This document shows positions 26,519 to 35,575 of a stretch of 64,000 bases of DNA, in pieces. The position numbers and the translations under genes are program-made. The notes below the pieces were generated by a model. It searched no databases, had not been told where the DNA came from, and was given only the letters and a program-made list of their open reading frames with translations. The DNA lies in NCBI GenBank assembly GCA_019115085.1, contig DXEF01000017.1, positions 1 to 64,000 on the forward strand, written 5' to 3'. The stretch comes from Candidatus Agathobaculum pullicola (lineage in GTDB: Bacteria; Bacillota; Clostridia; Oscillospirales; Butyricicoccaceae). Position 1 is the stretch's first letter; every line of letters starts with the position of its first letter.

Positions 26519-27538
26519 TTAGAACTGTTCCAAAAACCGCACATCGTTTTCATAGAACAGGCGGATATCGTCAATCTTGAAGCGGCCCATGACCGTGCGC
26601 TCCAGACCGATGCCGAAGGCATAGCCCGAATACTCTTCGGGGTCGATGCCGCTCATTTCGAGCACCTTGGGGTGTACCATGCCGCAGCCGAGAATCTCGA
26701 TCCAGCCTTCGCCCTTGCACAGCGGGCAGCCCTCGCCGTGGCAGCGGTAGCACTGGATATCCATTTCCGCCGACGGCTCGGTGAACGGGAAGTGGTGCGG
26801 GCGGAACCGCACAACCGTATCCTCGCCGTACAGCTTTTTGGCGAACAGCTCAAGGATGCCCTTGAGGTCAGACATGCGAATGCCCTTATCGACAACCAGC
26901 CCCTCGATCTGATGGAACAGCGGGGAGTGGGTGGCGTCAACCGCGTCCGAACGGTACACGCGGCCCGGAGCGATGATGCGGATGGGGGGCTTTTTTTGCT
27001 CCATCGTGCGCACCTGCATGGGCGAGGTCTGCGTGCGCAGCACCACGTTATCCGAGATGTAGAAGGTGTCCTGCGTGTCGCGCGCGGGATGGTCCTTCGG
27101 AATGTTGAGCGCTTCAAAGTTGTAGTGGTCCAGCTCGACCTCCGGGCCTTCTGCAATCGAGAAGCCCAGACCGATAAAGATTTCCTTCAGCTCATCCAGC
27201 ACGATATTGAGCGGATGCTTTTTGCCGATGACCACTTCTTCGCCCGGCAGGGTCACGTCGATGGTCTCGGCCTGCAGCTTGTGCGCGAGCGCGGCCTGCT
27301 CGATGACTTCCTTTTGCTTGTCGATGATGGTTTCAATCTCGGCGCGCACGTCGTTGATGAGCTGGCCGACAACCGGACGCTCCTCCGCGGCAACGTCCTT
27401 CATGCCCTTGAGCAGCGCGGTCAGCTCGCCCTTTTTGCCGAGAAAGCGCACACGCGCCTCGTCGAGCGCACGGGCGTCGCCCGCCGCGGCAAGCTGGTCC
27501 TTTGCGGCCTGCAAAATGCCTTGCAGTTTTTCTTTCAT
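26519..27538 (-). CDS. pheS: Phenylalanine-tRNA ligase alpha subunit
   Basis: 339 residues, normal length. Coiled N-terminus, then class II synthetase core: motif 2 region [23 protein letters not shown] and motif 3 [16 protein letters not shown]. The [25 protein letters not shown] segment is typical of bacterial PheS. ATG at 27538, preceded by AAAGGAG. Expression is under the T-box leader upstream. Confidence 0.97.
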   Translation of the reverse strand: MKEKLQGILQAAKDQLAAAGDARALDEARVRFLGKKGELTALLKGMKDVAAEERPVVGQLINDVRAEIETIIDKQKEVIEQAALAHKLQAETIDVTLPGEEVVIGKKHPLNIVLDELKEIFIGLGFSIAEGPEVELDHYNFEALNIPKDHPARDTQDTFYISDNVVLRTQTSPMQVRTMEQKKPPIRIIAPGRVYRSDAVDATHSPLFHQIEGLVVDKGIRMSDLKGILELFAKKLYGEDTVVRFRPHHFPFTEPSAEMDIQCYRCHGEGCPLCKGEGWIEILGCGMVHPKVLEMSGIDPEEYSGYAFGIGLERTVMGRFKIDDIRLFYENDVRFLEQF

Positions 27539-27577
27539 GGTGACTCTCCTTTATGAAAAATCGTTCAGGGACGCAAT

Positions 27578-27850
27578 AAAAAAGCCTTTCGTCCCGCAAA
27601 ATAGGGACGAAAGGCGTATGATACATCTTCCGTGGTACCACCCTGATTCCCGGACAGGCCGGGCACTCATTGAACGCCGGTAACGGGGCGTTGCTTCGCC
27701 TGCGCCTACTGGAAAAGCCGTTCAGCGCCGGTGCTCGCAGGGGAACTTCGCGTCAGGTCTCTTTGAACGGCTCGCAGCCAAAGGCCGTTTTCTCTGAAAA
27801 GAGAGGGATGACGGTACTTTCCCTGTTCATCGCAGGTATCGTTATTCCAT
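27578..27850 (-). promoter_or_regulatory. T-box leader of pheST
   Basis: Reading the minus strand, the conserved T-box AGGGTGGTACCACGG is at 27630-27644. It is followed by a terminator with a 12-bp stem (GCCTTTCGTCCC at 27584-27595 pairing with 27604-27615) and a T-run. Uncharged tRNA-Phe should stabilise the antiterminator and allow expression. A TTC in GCCGTTCAAAGAG of stem I could be the Phe specifier, but I did not fold it. Confidence 0.92.
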
Positions 27851-27859
27851 AACAGTACT

Positions 27860-27888
27860 ATTAAAACACAGTTTTCCGGCAAATGCAA
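27860..27888 (-). promoter_or_regulatory. Promoter of the pheST leader
   Basis: On the minus strand, TTGCAT (27883-27888), 17 bases, TTTAAT (27860-27865), directly ahead of the T-box leader. Confidence 0.6.
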
Positions 27889-27915
27889 GGGGAAAATGCA
27901 CAAATTTGCGTGAAA

Positions 27916-28380
27916 TCAGCCGTCGGGCACGAAAGTGAGCGGTTTACAGCTTTCAAATTGCCAGTCGGTCATCTCGACGATTATGCCGTCGGCAAGCGCA
28001 TTGGCCGGCACGCCTTCAAAAAGATACGCCGTCACTCCGTGGGATTCGGGCAGTATGGTGGCGTTGCAGTCGGGGAGCGCGGCGGGATAAATGTCGCGAT
28101 TGGGGTCCTCGTTCTCGAAAAAGCACACGAGCGTCTCGGCCTGCGGATAGTAGACCGCGCGGTGCAGGGTCACGTCGTCCTGCTTGACGGGCTGCGAAAG
28201 CAGCTCCTGCGCCGACAGGATACCGCCCGGCACGGTGTTTTCGATTTGCGCCATGCGCGCGGTGCGCACCTCGGCGCGGATGGTCTGCTGTTTGCCGACA
28301 GTGTGCCACGCAAGGCCGGATGCCACGCCGAGTGCCGCTACCGCAAGCAGCACGAGCAGGATTTTGCGTTTACGGGTCAT
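27916..28380 (-). CDS. Uncharacterised exported or membrane-anchored protein
   Basis: 154 residues. Basic N-terminus MTRKRK followed by a hydrophobic segment (ILLVLLAVAALGVASGLAW), a signal peptide or anchor without a lipobox Cys. The rest is a soluble domain (AEVRTARMAQIENTVPGGILSAQELL...) I do not recognise. It lies upstream of the pheS leader on the same strand but is separated from it by the pheS promoter. Confidence 0.6.
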   Translation of the reverse strand: MTRKRKILLVLLAVAALGVASGLAWHTVGKQQTIRAEVRTARMAQIENTVPGGILSAQELLSQPVKQDDVTLHRAVYYPQAETLVCFFENEDPNRDIYPAALPDCNATILPESHGVTAYLFEGVPANALADGIIVEMTDWQFESCKPLTFVPDG

Positions 28381-28448
28381 AACATGCCTCCTTTGTCTAT
28401 TTCAATTATAGCAGCGGCGCGGCAAAGCACAAGTTACAGGATGGGTTT

Positions 28449-28610
28449 TCAGTCGATGGCGCGCTCTTCCGCGCCGGAAAGAGCTTGCCGCAGTCCGGAA
28501 AGGACGGTTTGGCGGTCGGCGGTTTCGTCCGACAGCTCCATATAGCGGACAAGGTCGTCGACTGCGCGCACCAGATACAGGTAAGCATCCTTGTAGTTGA
28601 GTTCGTCCAT
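28449..28610 (-). CDS. Small protein (53 aa), divergent from RHH regulator
   Basis: The ATG at 28610 has GGAGG 8 bases upstream. The 53-residue acidic, helical product (MDELNYKDAYLYLVRAVDDL...) is not a family I recognise. It is transcribed away from the ribbon-helix-helix gene at 28715, and the gap between them holds repeated GAACCCATAA boxes, so the two are probably co-regulated. Confidence 0.55.
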   Translation of the reverse strand: MDELNYKDAYLYLVRAVDDLVRYMELSDETADRQTVLSGLRQALSGAEERAID

Positions 28611-28639
28611 AGCAGTGACCTCCATATTAGATTTTTTAA

Positions 28640-28700
28640 GAACCCATAACGGGTTCTTTTTCTCATTTTAACACATACTGCACTTAAAATGAACCCATAA
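28640..28700. promoter_or_regulatory. Probable RHH operator repeats
   Basis: GAACCCATAA occurs at 28640-28649 and again at 28691-28700. The first copy is also half of a dyad, GAACCC-5-GGGTTC (28640-28656). The sites lie between two divergent small genes, one encoding a ribbon-helix-helix protein. Confidence 0.55.
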
Positions 28701-28714
28701 TAAATGTGAAATGA

Positions 28715-28906
28715 GTGCTATATGTGGAAAAGATAAAACATCTATCCTTGCGGCTGAATGATGAAACCCGTCTCAAGCTGCGGTATATCGCCAAATATGA
28801 GGGCCGGTCAATCAACGGGCAAGTCATGCACCTGATTTACGGCTGTATTCGTGACTACGAAGAGAAAAACGGCAAAATCGACATTTCTGAGGCGCAAAAA
28901 CCTTGA
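28715..28906 (+). CDS. Arc/CopG-type ribbon-helix-helix protein
   Basis: Up to 63 residues. HLSLRLNDETRLKLRYIAKYEGRSINGQVMHLIYGCIRDY reads as a beta strand plus two helices, as in Arc-like DNA-binding proteins. The start is a GTG, either 28715 or 28724 (MEKIKHLS); neither has a strong ribosome binding site. Its stop overlaps the -35 box of the valS promoter. Probably an autoregulator acting on the repeats upstream. Confidence 0.7.
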   Translation: MLYVEKIKHLSLRLNDETRLKLRYIAKYEGRSINGQVMHLIYGCIRDYEEKNGKIDISEAQKP

Positions 28907-28931
28907 CAAACCCCGCTTTTGTGGATATACT
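28903..28931 (+). promoter_or_regulatory. valS promoter
   Basis: TTGACA (28903-28908), 17 bases, TATACT (28926-28931), directly ahead of the T-box leader. Confidence 0.88.
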
Positions 28932-28939
28932 GATTAAGT

Positions 28940-29180
28940 TAATACGCGAAATGCAATGACAAAGAGGAGTATTCCTATCCCCGCGCGTCAAGAGAGAGGG
29001 CGGTTCGGTGCAAGCCCTTCGGCGGGAAGGAAGAAGGTCGCTTTCGAGCAGGAGGGCTGAAACCAGTAGGTCGTCCCGTCCCGCCCACGTTACGGGTCAA
29101 CGAGTGCGCGGCAGTCTTGCCGCGAAGTTAGGTGGTACCACGGAGCACGCTTCGTCCTATACGGACAGCGTGCTTTTTTG
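28940..29180 (+). promoter_or_regulatory. T-box leader of valS
   Basis: The stem I distal loop GGTGCAAGCC and the T-box TTAGGTGGTACCACGG (29128-29143) are clear. The terminator follows at once: AGCACGCT (29144-29151) with AGCGTGCT (29167-29174) and six T. A GTC in GAAGGTCGC is a plausible Val specifier. Uncharged tRNA-Val should promote read-through. Confidence 0.92.
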
Positions 29181-29430
29181 TTTGCCCGTACTCGCGGGCG
29201 GCGGGAAACGTGCGGCTGCGCGCCGCAGGCGCACAAGAGGGGGCAAACCCATGGTTTCCCCCTCTTGCGAATCACCCCCTTCCTTCAGGGCGCGCTGCGC
29301 GCGCAAGAGTGCGCCCCGCCCAACGGTTTCCGCCCATCTGCCGCGAGAAACAAGAAGGGACTCTGCCACCCCAGAGGGGGGCGCTGCCGCGCCGGTGCGG
29401 TATGTTTGGAAACCCGTTAATTCAATTCAA
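29181..29430. repeat. GC-rich hairpin region between T-box terminator and valS
   Basis: About 250 bases separate the T-box terminator from valS with no gene. It contains a 15-bp hairpin with one bulge (29234-29249 with 29253-29267, arms CAAGAGGGGGCAAACC and GGTTTCCCCCTCTTG) and several GCGC-rich palindromes. An unusually long spacer for a T-box gene. Confidence 0.5.
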
Positions 29431-29444
29431 AAGGAGATAGACCC

Positions 29445-32066
29445 ATGAGCGAACTGCCCAAGACCTACGACCCGAAAGCGGTCGAGGACAAGCTGTACAG
29501 CTTCTGGAACGACTCCGGCTTTTTCCATGCCGAGGTCAACCCGGACAAGAAACCCTATACCATTGTCATCCCGCCCCCGAACGTGACCGGCCAACTGCAC
29601 ATGGGCCATGCGTTCGACGAAACCTTGCAGGATATCCTCATCCGCACCAAGCGTATGCAGGGCTACGAAACGCTGTGGATGCCCGGCACTGACCACGCAG
29701 GCATTGCCACACAGATTAAGGTGGAAGAGAACCTGCGCAAGGAAGAGGGCCTGACCCGTTACGACCTCGGCCGCGAGAAATTCCTCGAGCGCGTTTGGGA
29801 CTGGAAGAACAAGTACGGCGACCGCATTATCAGCCAGCTCAAAAAGCTCGGCTCGTCCTGCGACTGGGAGCGTGAGCGCTTCACGATGGACGAGGGCTGC
29901 TCCAAAGCGGTGCGCGAGGTGTTTGTCAACCTCTATAACAAGGGCCTGATTTACAAGGGCCACCGCATCATCAACTGGTGTCCGCACTGCACGACCGCGC
30001 TTTCCGACGCGGAGGTCGAGTACGAGACTCAGCCGGGCAAGCTGTGGCACATCCGCTACCCGCTGGCTGACGGTTCGGGCGAGCTGGTTGTTGCGACCAC
30101 CCGTCCGGAGACCTTCATGGGCGATACCGGCGTTGCGGTCAACCCGAACGACGAGCGCTACAAGCACCTGATTGGCAAGACCTGCATCCTGCCGATTATG
30201 AACCGTGAAATTCCGATTTTCGGCGATGATTACGTTGATATGGAGTTTGGTACAGGCTGCGTCAAGGTTACGCCCTGCCACGACCCGAACGACTTCGAGA
30301 TGGGCCAGCGCCACAACCTCGAGCAGATTCTTGTGTTTGGCGAGGACGCGACCGTCAACGAAAACGGCGGCAAATACGAGGGCATGGACCGCTACGAGTG
30401 CCGTAAAGCGGTCATCAAGGACCTCGAAGAGGGCGGCTATCTGGTCAAGACCGAGGATCACGAGCACAATGTCGGCACCTGCTACCGCTGCGGCACGACG
30501 GTTGAGCCGATGACCTCGGCGCAGTGGTTCGTCAAGATGGCGCCGCTCGCCAAGCCCGCAATGGACGTTGTCACCGAGGGTAAGACCAAGTTTGTGCCCG
30601 ACCGCTTCTCCAAAACCTATCTGCGCTGGATGGAAAACGTGCATGACTGGTGCATTTCGCGTCAGCTGTGGTGGGGGCACCGCATCCCGGCGTTCTACTG
30701 CGATGACTGCGGCGAGATGACCGTCTCCAAGGAAGATGTGCATGTTTGCCCGAAGTGCGGCTCCAAGAACGTCCGTCAGGAAGAGGACGTGCTGGATACC
30801 TGGTTCTCCTCTGCGCTGTGGCCGTTCTCCACGCTCGGCTGGCCGGAAAAGACACCCGAACTCGACTATTTCTATCCGACCTCCACACTCGTTACCGGCT
30901 ACGATATCATCTTCTTCTGGGTCGCGCGTATGATTTTCTCGGGCGTTGAGCACATGGGCCAGACCCCGTTCGACACCGTGTATATCCACGGTCTGGTGCG
31001 CGACGCGCAGGGCCGGAAGATGAGCAAGTCGCTGGGCAACGGCATCGACCCGCTGGAAATCATCGACCAGTACGGCGCGGACGCGCTGCGCTTCACGCTC
31101 GCGACCGGCAACAGCCCCGGAAACGACATGCGTTTCTCGGACGAGCGCGTACAGGCATCGCGTAATTTCTGCAACAAAATCTGGAATGCGTCGCGCTTTA
31201 TCCAGATGAATCTGACCATCGGCAAGGATAAGGCTGCCGTGCTGCCCGAAACGCTGGCGCTCGAGGACAAGTGGATCGTGTCCAAGTTTAATACGCTGGT
31301 TGCCGAGGTCACCCGCAATATCGACCAGTACGAACTGGGTCTGGCGGCTGCCAAGCTCAACGACTTTATCTGGGATAACTTCTGCGACTGGTATATTGAA
31401 ATCGCCAAGACCCGTTTGCAGGCGGGCGACGAGAATGTGCAGAAGGTACTGTGCTACGTGCTGTCCGGCGCGATGCAGCTGCTGCATCCGTTCATGCCGT
31501 TTATCACCGAGACCATCTGGCAGGCGTTGCCGCACGAAGGCCCGTCGGTCATGGTGTCCCAGTGGCCGGAGTACGACGAAAAGCTGCACTTTGCCGCTGA
31601 AGAGGCGCAGATGGAGACGCTGATGGACGCGGTGCGCGCCATCCGTAATCGTCGCAGCGAGATGAACGTCCCGCCGTCCAAAAAGGCCAAGGTGCTCATC
31701 TTGACTGCGAAAAAGGACACCTTCGCTGCCGGCGAGGGCTTCTTCCCGAAACTCGCTTATGCGTCCGGCATTGAGCTGATTGACGCAGTACCCGCGGACG
31801 CGGCCAAGATGGCTTCGGTCGTCACGGGCGACGCACAGCTCTATATGCCGATGGGAGACCTCATCGACTTTGCCGCCGAGCGCGCGCGCCTTGAGAAGGA
31901 GAAGGCCAAGGTAGAGGATGATATTGCGTTCGTGATGAAAAAGCTGAATAACCCGAAGTTTGTTGATAAGGCACCCGAAAAGGTCGTCGCGGTTGAGCGC
32001 GAAAAGGCCGAAAAGCTGCGCGAGCATCTCGCAAAGCTGGAGGAATCCATCGCGGCCCTCGGTTGA
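29445..32066 (+). CDS. valS: Valine-tRNA ligase
   Basis: 873 residues, normal length. Class I synthetase: HIGH-type motif HMGH at 52-55, KMSKS at 525-529, the editing insert between them ([15 protein letters not shown]), an anticodon-binding domain, and a C-terminal coiled coil ([23 protein letters not shown]) typical of ValS. AAAAGGAGATAG precedes the ATG. Controlled by its own promoter and T-box. Confidence 0.98.
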   Translation: MSELPKTYDPKAVEDKLYSFWNDSGFFHAEVNPDKKPYTIVIPPPNVTGQLHMGHAFDETLQDILIRTKRMQGYETLWMPGTDHAGIATQIKVEENLRKEEGLTRYDLGREKFLERVWDWKNKYGDRIISQLKKLGSSCDWERERFTMDEGCSKAVREVFVNLYNKGLIYKGHRIINWCPHCTTALSDAEVEYETQPGKLWHIRYPLADGSGELVVATTRPETFMGDTGVAVNPNDERYKHLIGKTCILPIMNREIPIFGDDYVDMEFGTGCVKVTPCHDPNDFEMGQRHNLEQILVFGEDATVNENGGKYEGMDRYECRKAVIKDLEEGGYLVKTEDHEHNVGTCYRCGTTVEPMTSAQWFVKMAPLAKPAMDVVTEGKTKFVPDRFSKTYLRWMENVHDWCISRQLWWGHRIPAFYCDDCGEMTVSKEDVHVCPKCGSKNVRQEEDVLDTWFSSALWPFSTLGWPEKTPELDYFYPTSTLVTGYDIIFFWVARMIFSGVEHMGQTPFDTVYIHGLVRDAQGRKMSKSLGNGIDPLEIIDQYGADALRFTLATGNSPGNDMRFSDERVQASRNFCNKIWNASRFIQMNLTIGKDKAAVLPETLALEDKWIVSKFNTLVAEVTRNIDQYELGLAAAKLNDFIWDNFCDWYIEIAKTRLQAGDENVQKVLCYVLSGAMQLLHPFMPFITETIWQALPHEGPSVMVSQWPEYDEKLHFAAEEAQMETLMDAVRAIRNRRSEMNVPPSKKAKVLILTAKKDTFAAGEGFFPKLAYASGIELIDAVPADAAKMASVVTGDAQLYMPMGDLIDFAAERARLEKEKAKVEDDIAFVMKKLNNPKFVDKAPEKVVAVEREKAEKLREHLAKLEESIAALG

Positions 32067-32092
32067 TGCTGTTTCATCAAATGCAAATGCAA

Positions 32093-32129
32093 GTGCCGCA
32101 GGCAAACAGGCCTGCGGCACATTTTTTTC
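32093..32129 (+). terminator. valS terminator
   Basis: GTGCCGCAGG (32093-32102) pairs with CCTGCGGCAC (32111-32120), followed by ATTTTTTTC. Confidence 0.9.
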
Positions 32130-32258
32130 GTTTCTCTGCACCTAATACGAAACCAATATTGAAAAATTGTTGAAACTGTCCATTACTTTTTCCCTGTTTT
32201 GGTCGGATATTTACATATAAAGGGATTTAACCGGCAGCAAGGGATGGAGGGACAGACC

Positions 32259-33329
32259 ATGGTGGAACGAATTGAACAAATACAGGCGCTTTATCGTGCG
32301 ACGGAGCAGCAGAGCCACAATACCGGCATGGACACGCACCGTTCTGCCGGACAGGCAGAGCCGCAGGATACGGTCACACTGGATACGGACTGGCAGCGCA
32401 CGGACTGGACGCGCGCGGTCAATGAGGTGCTGGAAAGCCTGCGCGACAGCTTTCCCGGCATCGATATCGTGACCGGCAGTGCGCAGGATGCAGACGAACT
32501 GCGGCAGCTTGCTGCCGGACTGGGCGGCGGCAAGCATCTGGTGATCGATCAGGCCTTTCTGGATAAAATGGCGCAGGGACCGGAGGACTTTCAGGAGGGA
32601 TGCGAAACGCTGCTGCGGCTGTTGCGCACGCTCAACGTCACGGATATCTCGGGCGTGTATGTTAGCCAGGAGAAAGCGCAGACATGGAAGTATTTTGAAA
32701 AGTCGCCGGCGGCCGAGCAGATGGAAAAGGCAAGGCAGCTGCTGCACTGGTTTGCGGAGATGAACAAACCGAAGGAGGAGAAAAAGACGATTTTCGTCAC
32801 CAACCCGCGCAACTACTCGACCAAGGGAAAGTATCATCGCTTGGCCCGTGCGGCGAGCGTGGGGCAGGTGAATATGCTCATTTCGGATATCAACAGCGCA
32901 ATCAATAACTTGCAGGGGGAGGCCATGTCCTCGAGTGAGAATGCAGCACAGGCACGGCGCGCCATTCGTTCGCTGCGCACGTTGTTGCAGCGCGCATCGA
33001 GAAAAATCAGCCGTTTGCAGGCCGAGCAACTGCTCAGCGCAAAGAAAAAACGTGCTGAGCGCGAACAAAAACAGGAAGAAGCCAGCCGTTTGCGCCGTGC
33101 GCAGAAGGAGCAGCGTTCCAAGCGGATGCGCGCGGACGCGACCACGGCAAATGGCGGCATTACGCAGACACCGACGCAGCACAAGCGTTGGAAGAACAGC
33201 CCCTATGATGCGTTTTCCACTGTGGCACCGCCTGTCTGCCCGTTGCCTTCGGTTTCTGCAGGCGACATGGGCAGCGCGGGAGACGCTGCGGGCGGTGCGG
33301 TCGAACTGGGACCGGAGATTGCGCTTTGA
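32259..33329 (+). CDS. Uncharacterised cytoplasmic protein with coiled coil
   Basis: 356 residues from the ATG at 32259, chosen because GGAGG lies 8 bases upstream. The first half is a soluble domain (DSFPGIDIVTGSAQDADELRQLAAGLGGGKHLVIDQAFLDKM, then a block ending TLNVTDISGVYVS). Residues about 240-300 form a long, basic coiled coil (RRAIRSLRTLLQRASRKISRLQAEQLL), and the C-terminus is low complexity. I do not recognise the family with confidence (it is reminiscent of DUF6033-like proteins). Single gene with terminators on both sides. Confidence 0.55.
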   Translation: MVERIEQIQALYRATEQQSHNTGMDTHRSAGQAEPQDTVTLDTDWQRTDWTRAVNEVLESLRDSFPGIDIVTGSAQDADELRQLAAGLGGGKHLVIDQAFLDKMAQGPEDFQEGCETLLRLLRTLNVTDISGVYVSQEKAQTWKYFEKSPAAEQMEKARQLLHWFAEMNKPKEEKKTIFVTNPRNYSTKGKYHRLARAASVGQVNMLISDINSAINNLQGEAMSSSENAAQARRAIRSLRTLLQRASRKISRLQAEQLLSAKKKRAEREQKQEEASRLRRAQKEQRSKRMRADATTANGGITQTPTQHKRWKNSPYDAFSTVAPPVCPLPSVSAGDMGSAGDAAGGAVELGPEIAL

Positions 33330-33341
33330 GTCAGTCAATAG

Positions 33342-33375
33342 AAAAAAGGGGAAACCGCGGTTTCTCCTTTTTCTT
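33342..33375 (+). terminator. Terminator before folC
   Basis: AAAAAGG(G)GAAACC pairs with GGTTTCTCCTTTTT, ending in a T-rich run. Confidence 0.75.
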
Positions 33376-33428
33376 TTTGGCAAGGCATGGTATAATGTTG
33401 CATATTGTTTTTCAGGAAAGGGTTTATT

Positions 33429-34733
33429 ATGGATACCGAAATTCCCAAAACCGCTGTTGATTATATTCACTCGCTCGGCCGTTTTTCCGGCGCGCCCGGT
33501 CTGCATCGCATCCGCGCGCTGTGCGCGGCGCTGGGCAATCCGCAGGATGGACTGAAATTTGTGCATCTGGCGGGTACAAACGGCAAAGGCTCGACCGCCT
33601 GCATGTTGGATTCCGTGCTGCGCGCGGCGGGATATCATGTCGGGCTGTACACTTCGCCTTACCTCGTGCAGTTTCATGAGCGCATCCGCGTAGACGGCAT
33701 CATGATTCCGGACGCGGACTTGACGCGCTTGTCCGCGCGCGTGGCACAGGCCTGCAAGGGGCTGGTGGTGCCCGAGGGAGAGCACATCGGTGAGTTTGAA
33801 TTCACAACGGCGCTGGCGTTTTTGTACTTTGCCGAGCAGCGATGCGACATTGTTGTGCTGGAAACCGGTCTTGGTGGCCGGTACGACGCGACCAACATCA
33901 TCCGAGCGCCCGAGGTATGTGTCATTACCCCGATTTCGCGCGATCATATGGCGGTGCTGGGCGACACGGTTGCCGAAATCGCGGCGGAAAAGGCCGCGAT
34001 CATCAAGTCTGACTGTGCGGTTGTGTGCGCGGAGGGGCAGCCGGACGAGGCATTGCCGGCCATCCGGCGCGCGTGTGACGCGGTGGGTGCGGTCTGGTAT
34101 GACGGCATGCAGGACATGCAGGCGCTGCGGTGCGATATCACGGGCTCCGCGTTTGTACACGGCGGGCAGGGCTATACGATTGCAATGCCCGGTCGCCATC
34201 AACTGCAAAACGCGCAGACTGCGTTGCGCACGTTTGCTGCGCTGCGGGAGCGCGGCTGGAACATCTCGCCCGAGGCCGAGATACGCGGACTGGCGCGGGC
34301 GCGTATGCTCGGGCGGCTCGAGCGCATGGGCGACCAGCCGCTGGTGCTGCTTGACGGGGCGCACAATGCCGCGGGCGTGGCGGCGCTCACCCGCACGGTG
34401 GATGAGATGCTCAAAATGCGCCGTCTGCTGGTCGTGATGGGCATGGTCAAAGACAAGGAATATGCGGAATGTATTTATGAGATGGCGCGCCGCGCGGATG
34501 TATTCTTTGCCTGCGCGCCGGAGGCGGATACGCGCGCGCTGCCGGCGCAGACTGCGGCGGCTATTGCGGAGCAGCACTGCGGCGAGGTGTATGACTGTCA
34601 CACGGTTGCGTGTGCGCTCGGGCTGGCGCTGGAAAAGGCCGCACCGCGTGATTGCGTGCTGGTCTGCGGGTCGCTATATCTGATTGGCGAAGCGGAAAAA
34701 ATCCTGCGCACGCGACAGAAAGCGGCAGAATAA
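33429..34733 (+). CDS. folC: Folylpolyglutamate synthase / dihydrofolate synthase
   Basis: 434 residues. Mur-ligase-type fold: P-loop HLAGTNGKGSTACML, then YTSPYLVQFHERIRVDG and VLETGLGGRYDATN, with LLDGAHNAAGV in the C-terminal domain. Adds glutamate to folates. ATG at 33429 with AGGAAAGGG upstream; TATAAT at 33392-33397 is a probable -10 box. Followed by a terminator hairpin and the spoIIA operon. Confidence 0.95.
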   Translation: MDTEIPKTAVDYIHSLGRFSGAPGLHRIRALCAALGNPQDGLKFVHLAGTNGKGSTACMLDSVLRAAGYHVGLYTSPYLVQFHERIRVDGIMIPDADLTRLSARVAQACKGLVVPEGEHIGEFEFTTALAFLYFAEQRCDIVVLETGLGGRYDATNIIRAPEVCVITPISRDHMAVLGDTVAEIAAEKAAIIKSDCAVVCAEGQPDEALPAIRRACDAVGAVWYDGMQDMQALRCDITGSAFVHGGQGYTIAMPGRHQLQNAQTALRTFAALRERGWNISPEAEIRGLARARMLGRLERMGDQPLVLLDGAHNAAGVAALTRTVDEMLKMRRLLVVMGMVKDKEYAECIYEMARRADVFFACAPEADTRALPAQTAAAIAEQHCGEVYDCHTVACALGLALEKAAPRDCVLVCGSLYLIGEAEKILRTRQKAAE

Positions 34734-34755
34734 AACGGTAAAAAATGGTAAACTT

Positions 34756-34790
34756 GGGCTTGTACCGGGAGGGTACAAGCCCTTTTTGTT
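34756..34790 (+). terminator. Hairpin with T-run between folC and spoIIAA
   Basis: GGGCTTGTACC (34756-34766) pairs with GGTACAAGCCC (34772-34782), followed by TTTTT. It ends about 30 bases before the spoIIAA start codon. Confidence 0.8.
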
Positions 34791-34818
34791 TGGGCAGAAA
34801 AATGAGGTGAAAACGGAT

Positions 34819-35136
34819 ATGCTGCATATCACACAGGCGGAAAGCGAGGGTGTGCTGACGGTTTCGCTGTCGGGCGAACTGGACCACCACGCCGCGCGGG
34901 AAGCCATTGAGCAGAGCGAGGATCTGATGGCGCTCTATCCCTGCGAAAAGCTGGTGCTCAATTTGGCGGGACTGACGTTTATGGACAGCTCGGGTCTTGC
35001 GGTCGTGCTGCATCTGCACCGTACCTGTGCGCGCAGCGGCTGCGATTTTGTGGTGCGCGGCACGCCGCCGCAGCCGATGCGCGTGTTTGAAGCGGCGGGT
35101 CTGCCGCAGGTCATGATTTTCGAGAGGGGGGAGTAA
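34819..35136 (+). CDS. spoIIAA: Anti-sigma F factor antagonist SpoIIAA
   Basis: 105 residues, STAS fold. The phosphorylatable serine lies in the conserved FMDSSGLAVVL. Dephosphorylated SpoIIAA binds SpoIIAB and frees sigma F in the forespore. ATG at 34819 with GAGGTGA 8 bases upstream. First gene of spoIIAA-spoIIAB-sigF. Confidence 0.95.
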   Translation: MLHITQAESEGVLTVSLSGELDHHAAREAIEQSEDLMALYPCEKLVLNLAGLTFMDSSGLAVVLHLHRTCARSGCDFVVRGTPPQPMRVFEAAGLPQVMIFERGE

Positions 35137-35137
35137 T

Positions 35138-35575
35138 TTGCGCGCGGTCATCAACAAAATGAGCCTGAAATTTGAAAGCCACTCGGTCAACGAAGCGTTT
35201 GCCAGACAGGCGGTAGGCGCGTTTGTGGCACAGCTCGACCCAACGATGGAGGAACTGGGCGACATTAAAACCGTGGTGTCCGAGGCGGTCACCAATGCGA
35301 TTGTCCATGGTTATGCGGATAAAAGCGGGTTTATCACGATCACGGTGCGGCTGATGGAAGGGCGTATACTGGAAATCAAGGTCAAGGACACCGGACGCGG
35401 TATCGAGAATGTCGAGCAGGCGCGTCAGCCCATGTTCACCACAGGGGATGACACCCGCAGCGGCATGGGCTTTACCATTATGGAATCGTTCACGGACAAG
35501 CTGCGCGTGCGCTCCACTCCGGGTAAGGGGACGATGGTGACGATGGTAAAGCTCTTGCGGGAGCGCAGCACGTGA
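35138..35575 (+). CDS. spoIIAB: Anti-sigma F factor / serine kinase SpoIIAB
   Basis: 145 residues. GHKL ATPase motifs: N box SEAVTNAIVHGY, G1 DTGRGI, G2 TRSGMGFTIMESF. Binds and inhibits SigF and phosphorylates SpoIIAA. TTG start at 35138, one base after the spoIIAA stop, with a G-rich ribosome binding site. The end overlaps sigF by 4 bases. Confidence 0.95.
   Translation: MRAVINKMSLKFESHSVNEAFARQAVGAFVAQLDPTMEELGDIKTVVSEAVTNAIVHGYADKSGFITITVRLMEGRILEIKVKDTGRGIENVEQARQPMFTTGDDTRSGMGFTIMESFTDKLRVRSTPGKGTMVTMVKLLRERST

Noticed and set aside
29008..29448. 146-residue frame over the valS leader
   Set aside because: The region is a T-box leader, terminator and hairpin spacer; Arg/Ser-rich translation is typical of non-coding GC-rich DNA.
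29427..32141. 904-residue minus-strand open frame opposite valS
   Set aside because: It is the antisense of a certain valS gene, lacks a ribosome binding site, and its protein is rich in Arg, His and Val as typical for a reverse frame.
32211..34601. 796-residue minus-strand open frame across 32.2-34.6 kb
   Set aside because: It spans two real plus-strand genes and a terminator, and contains no recognisable domain.
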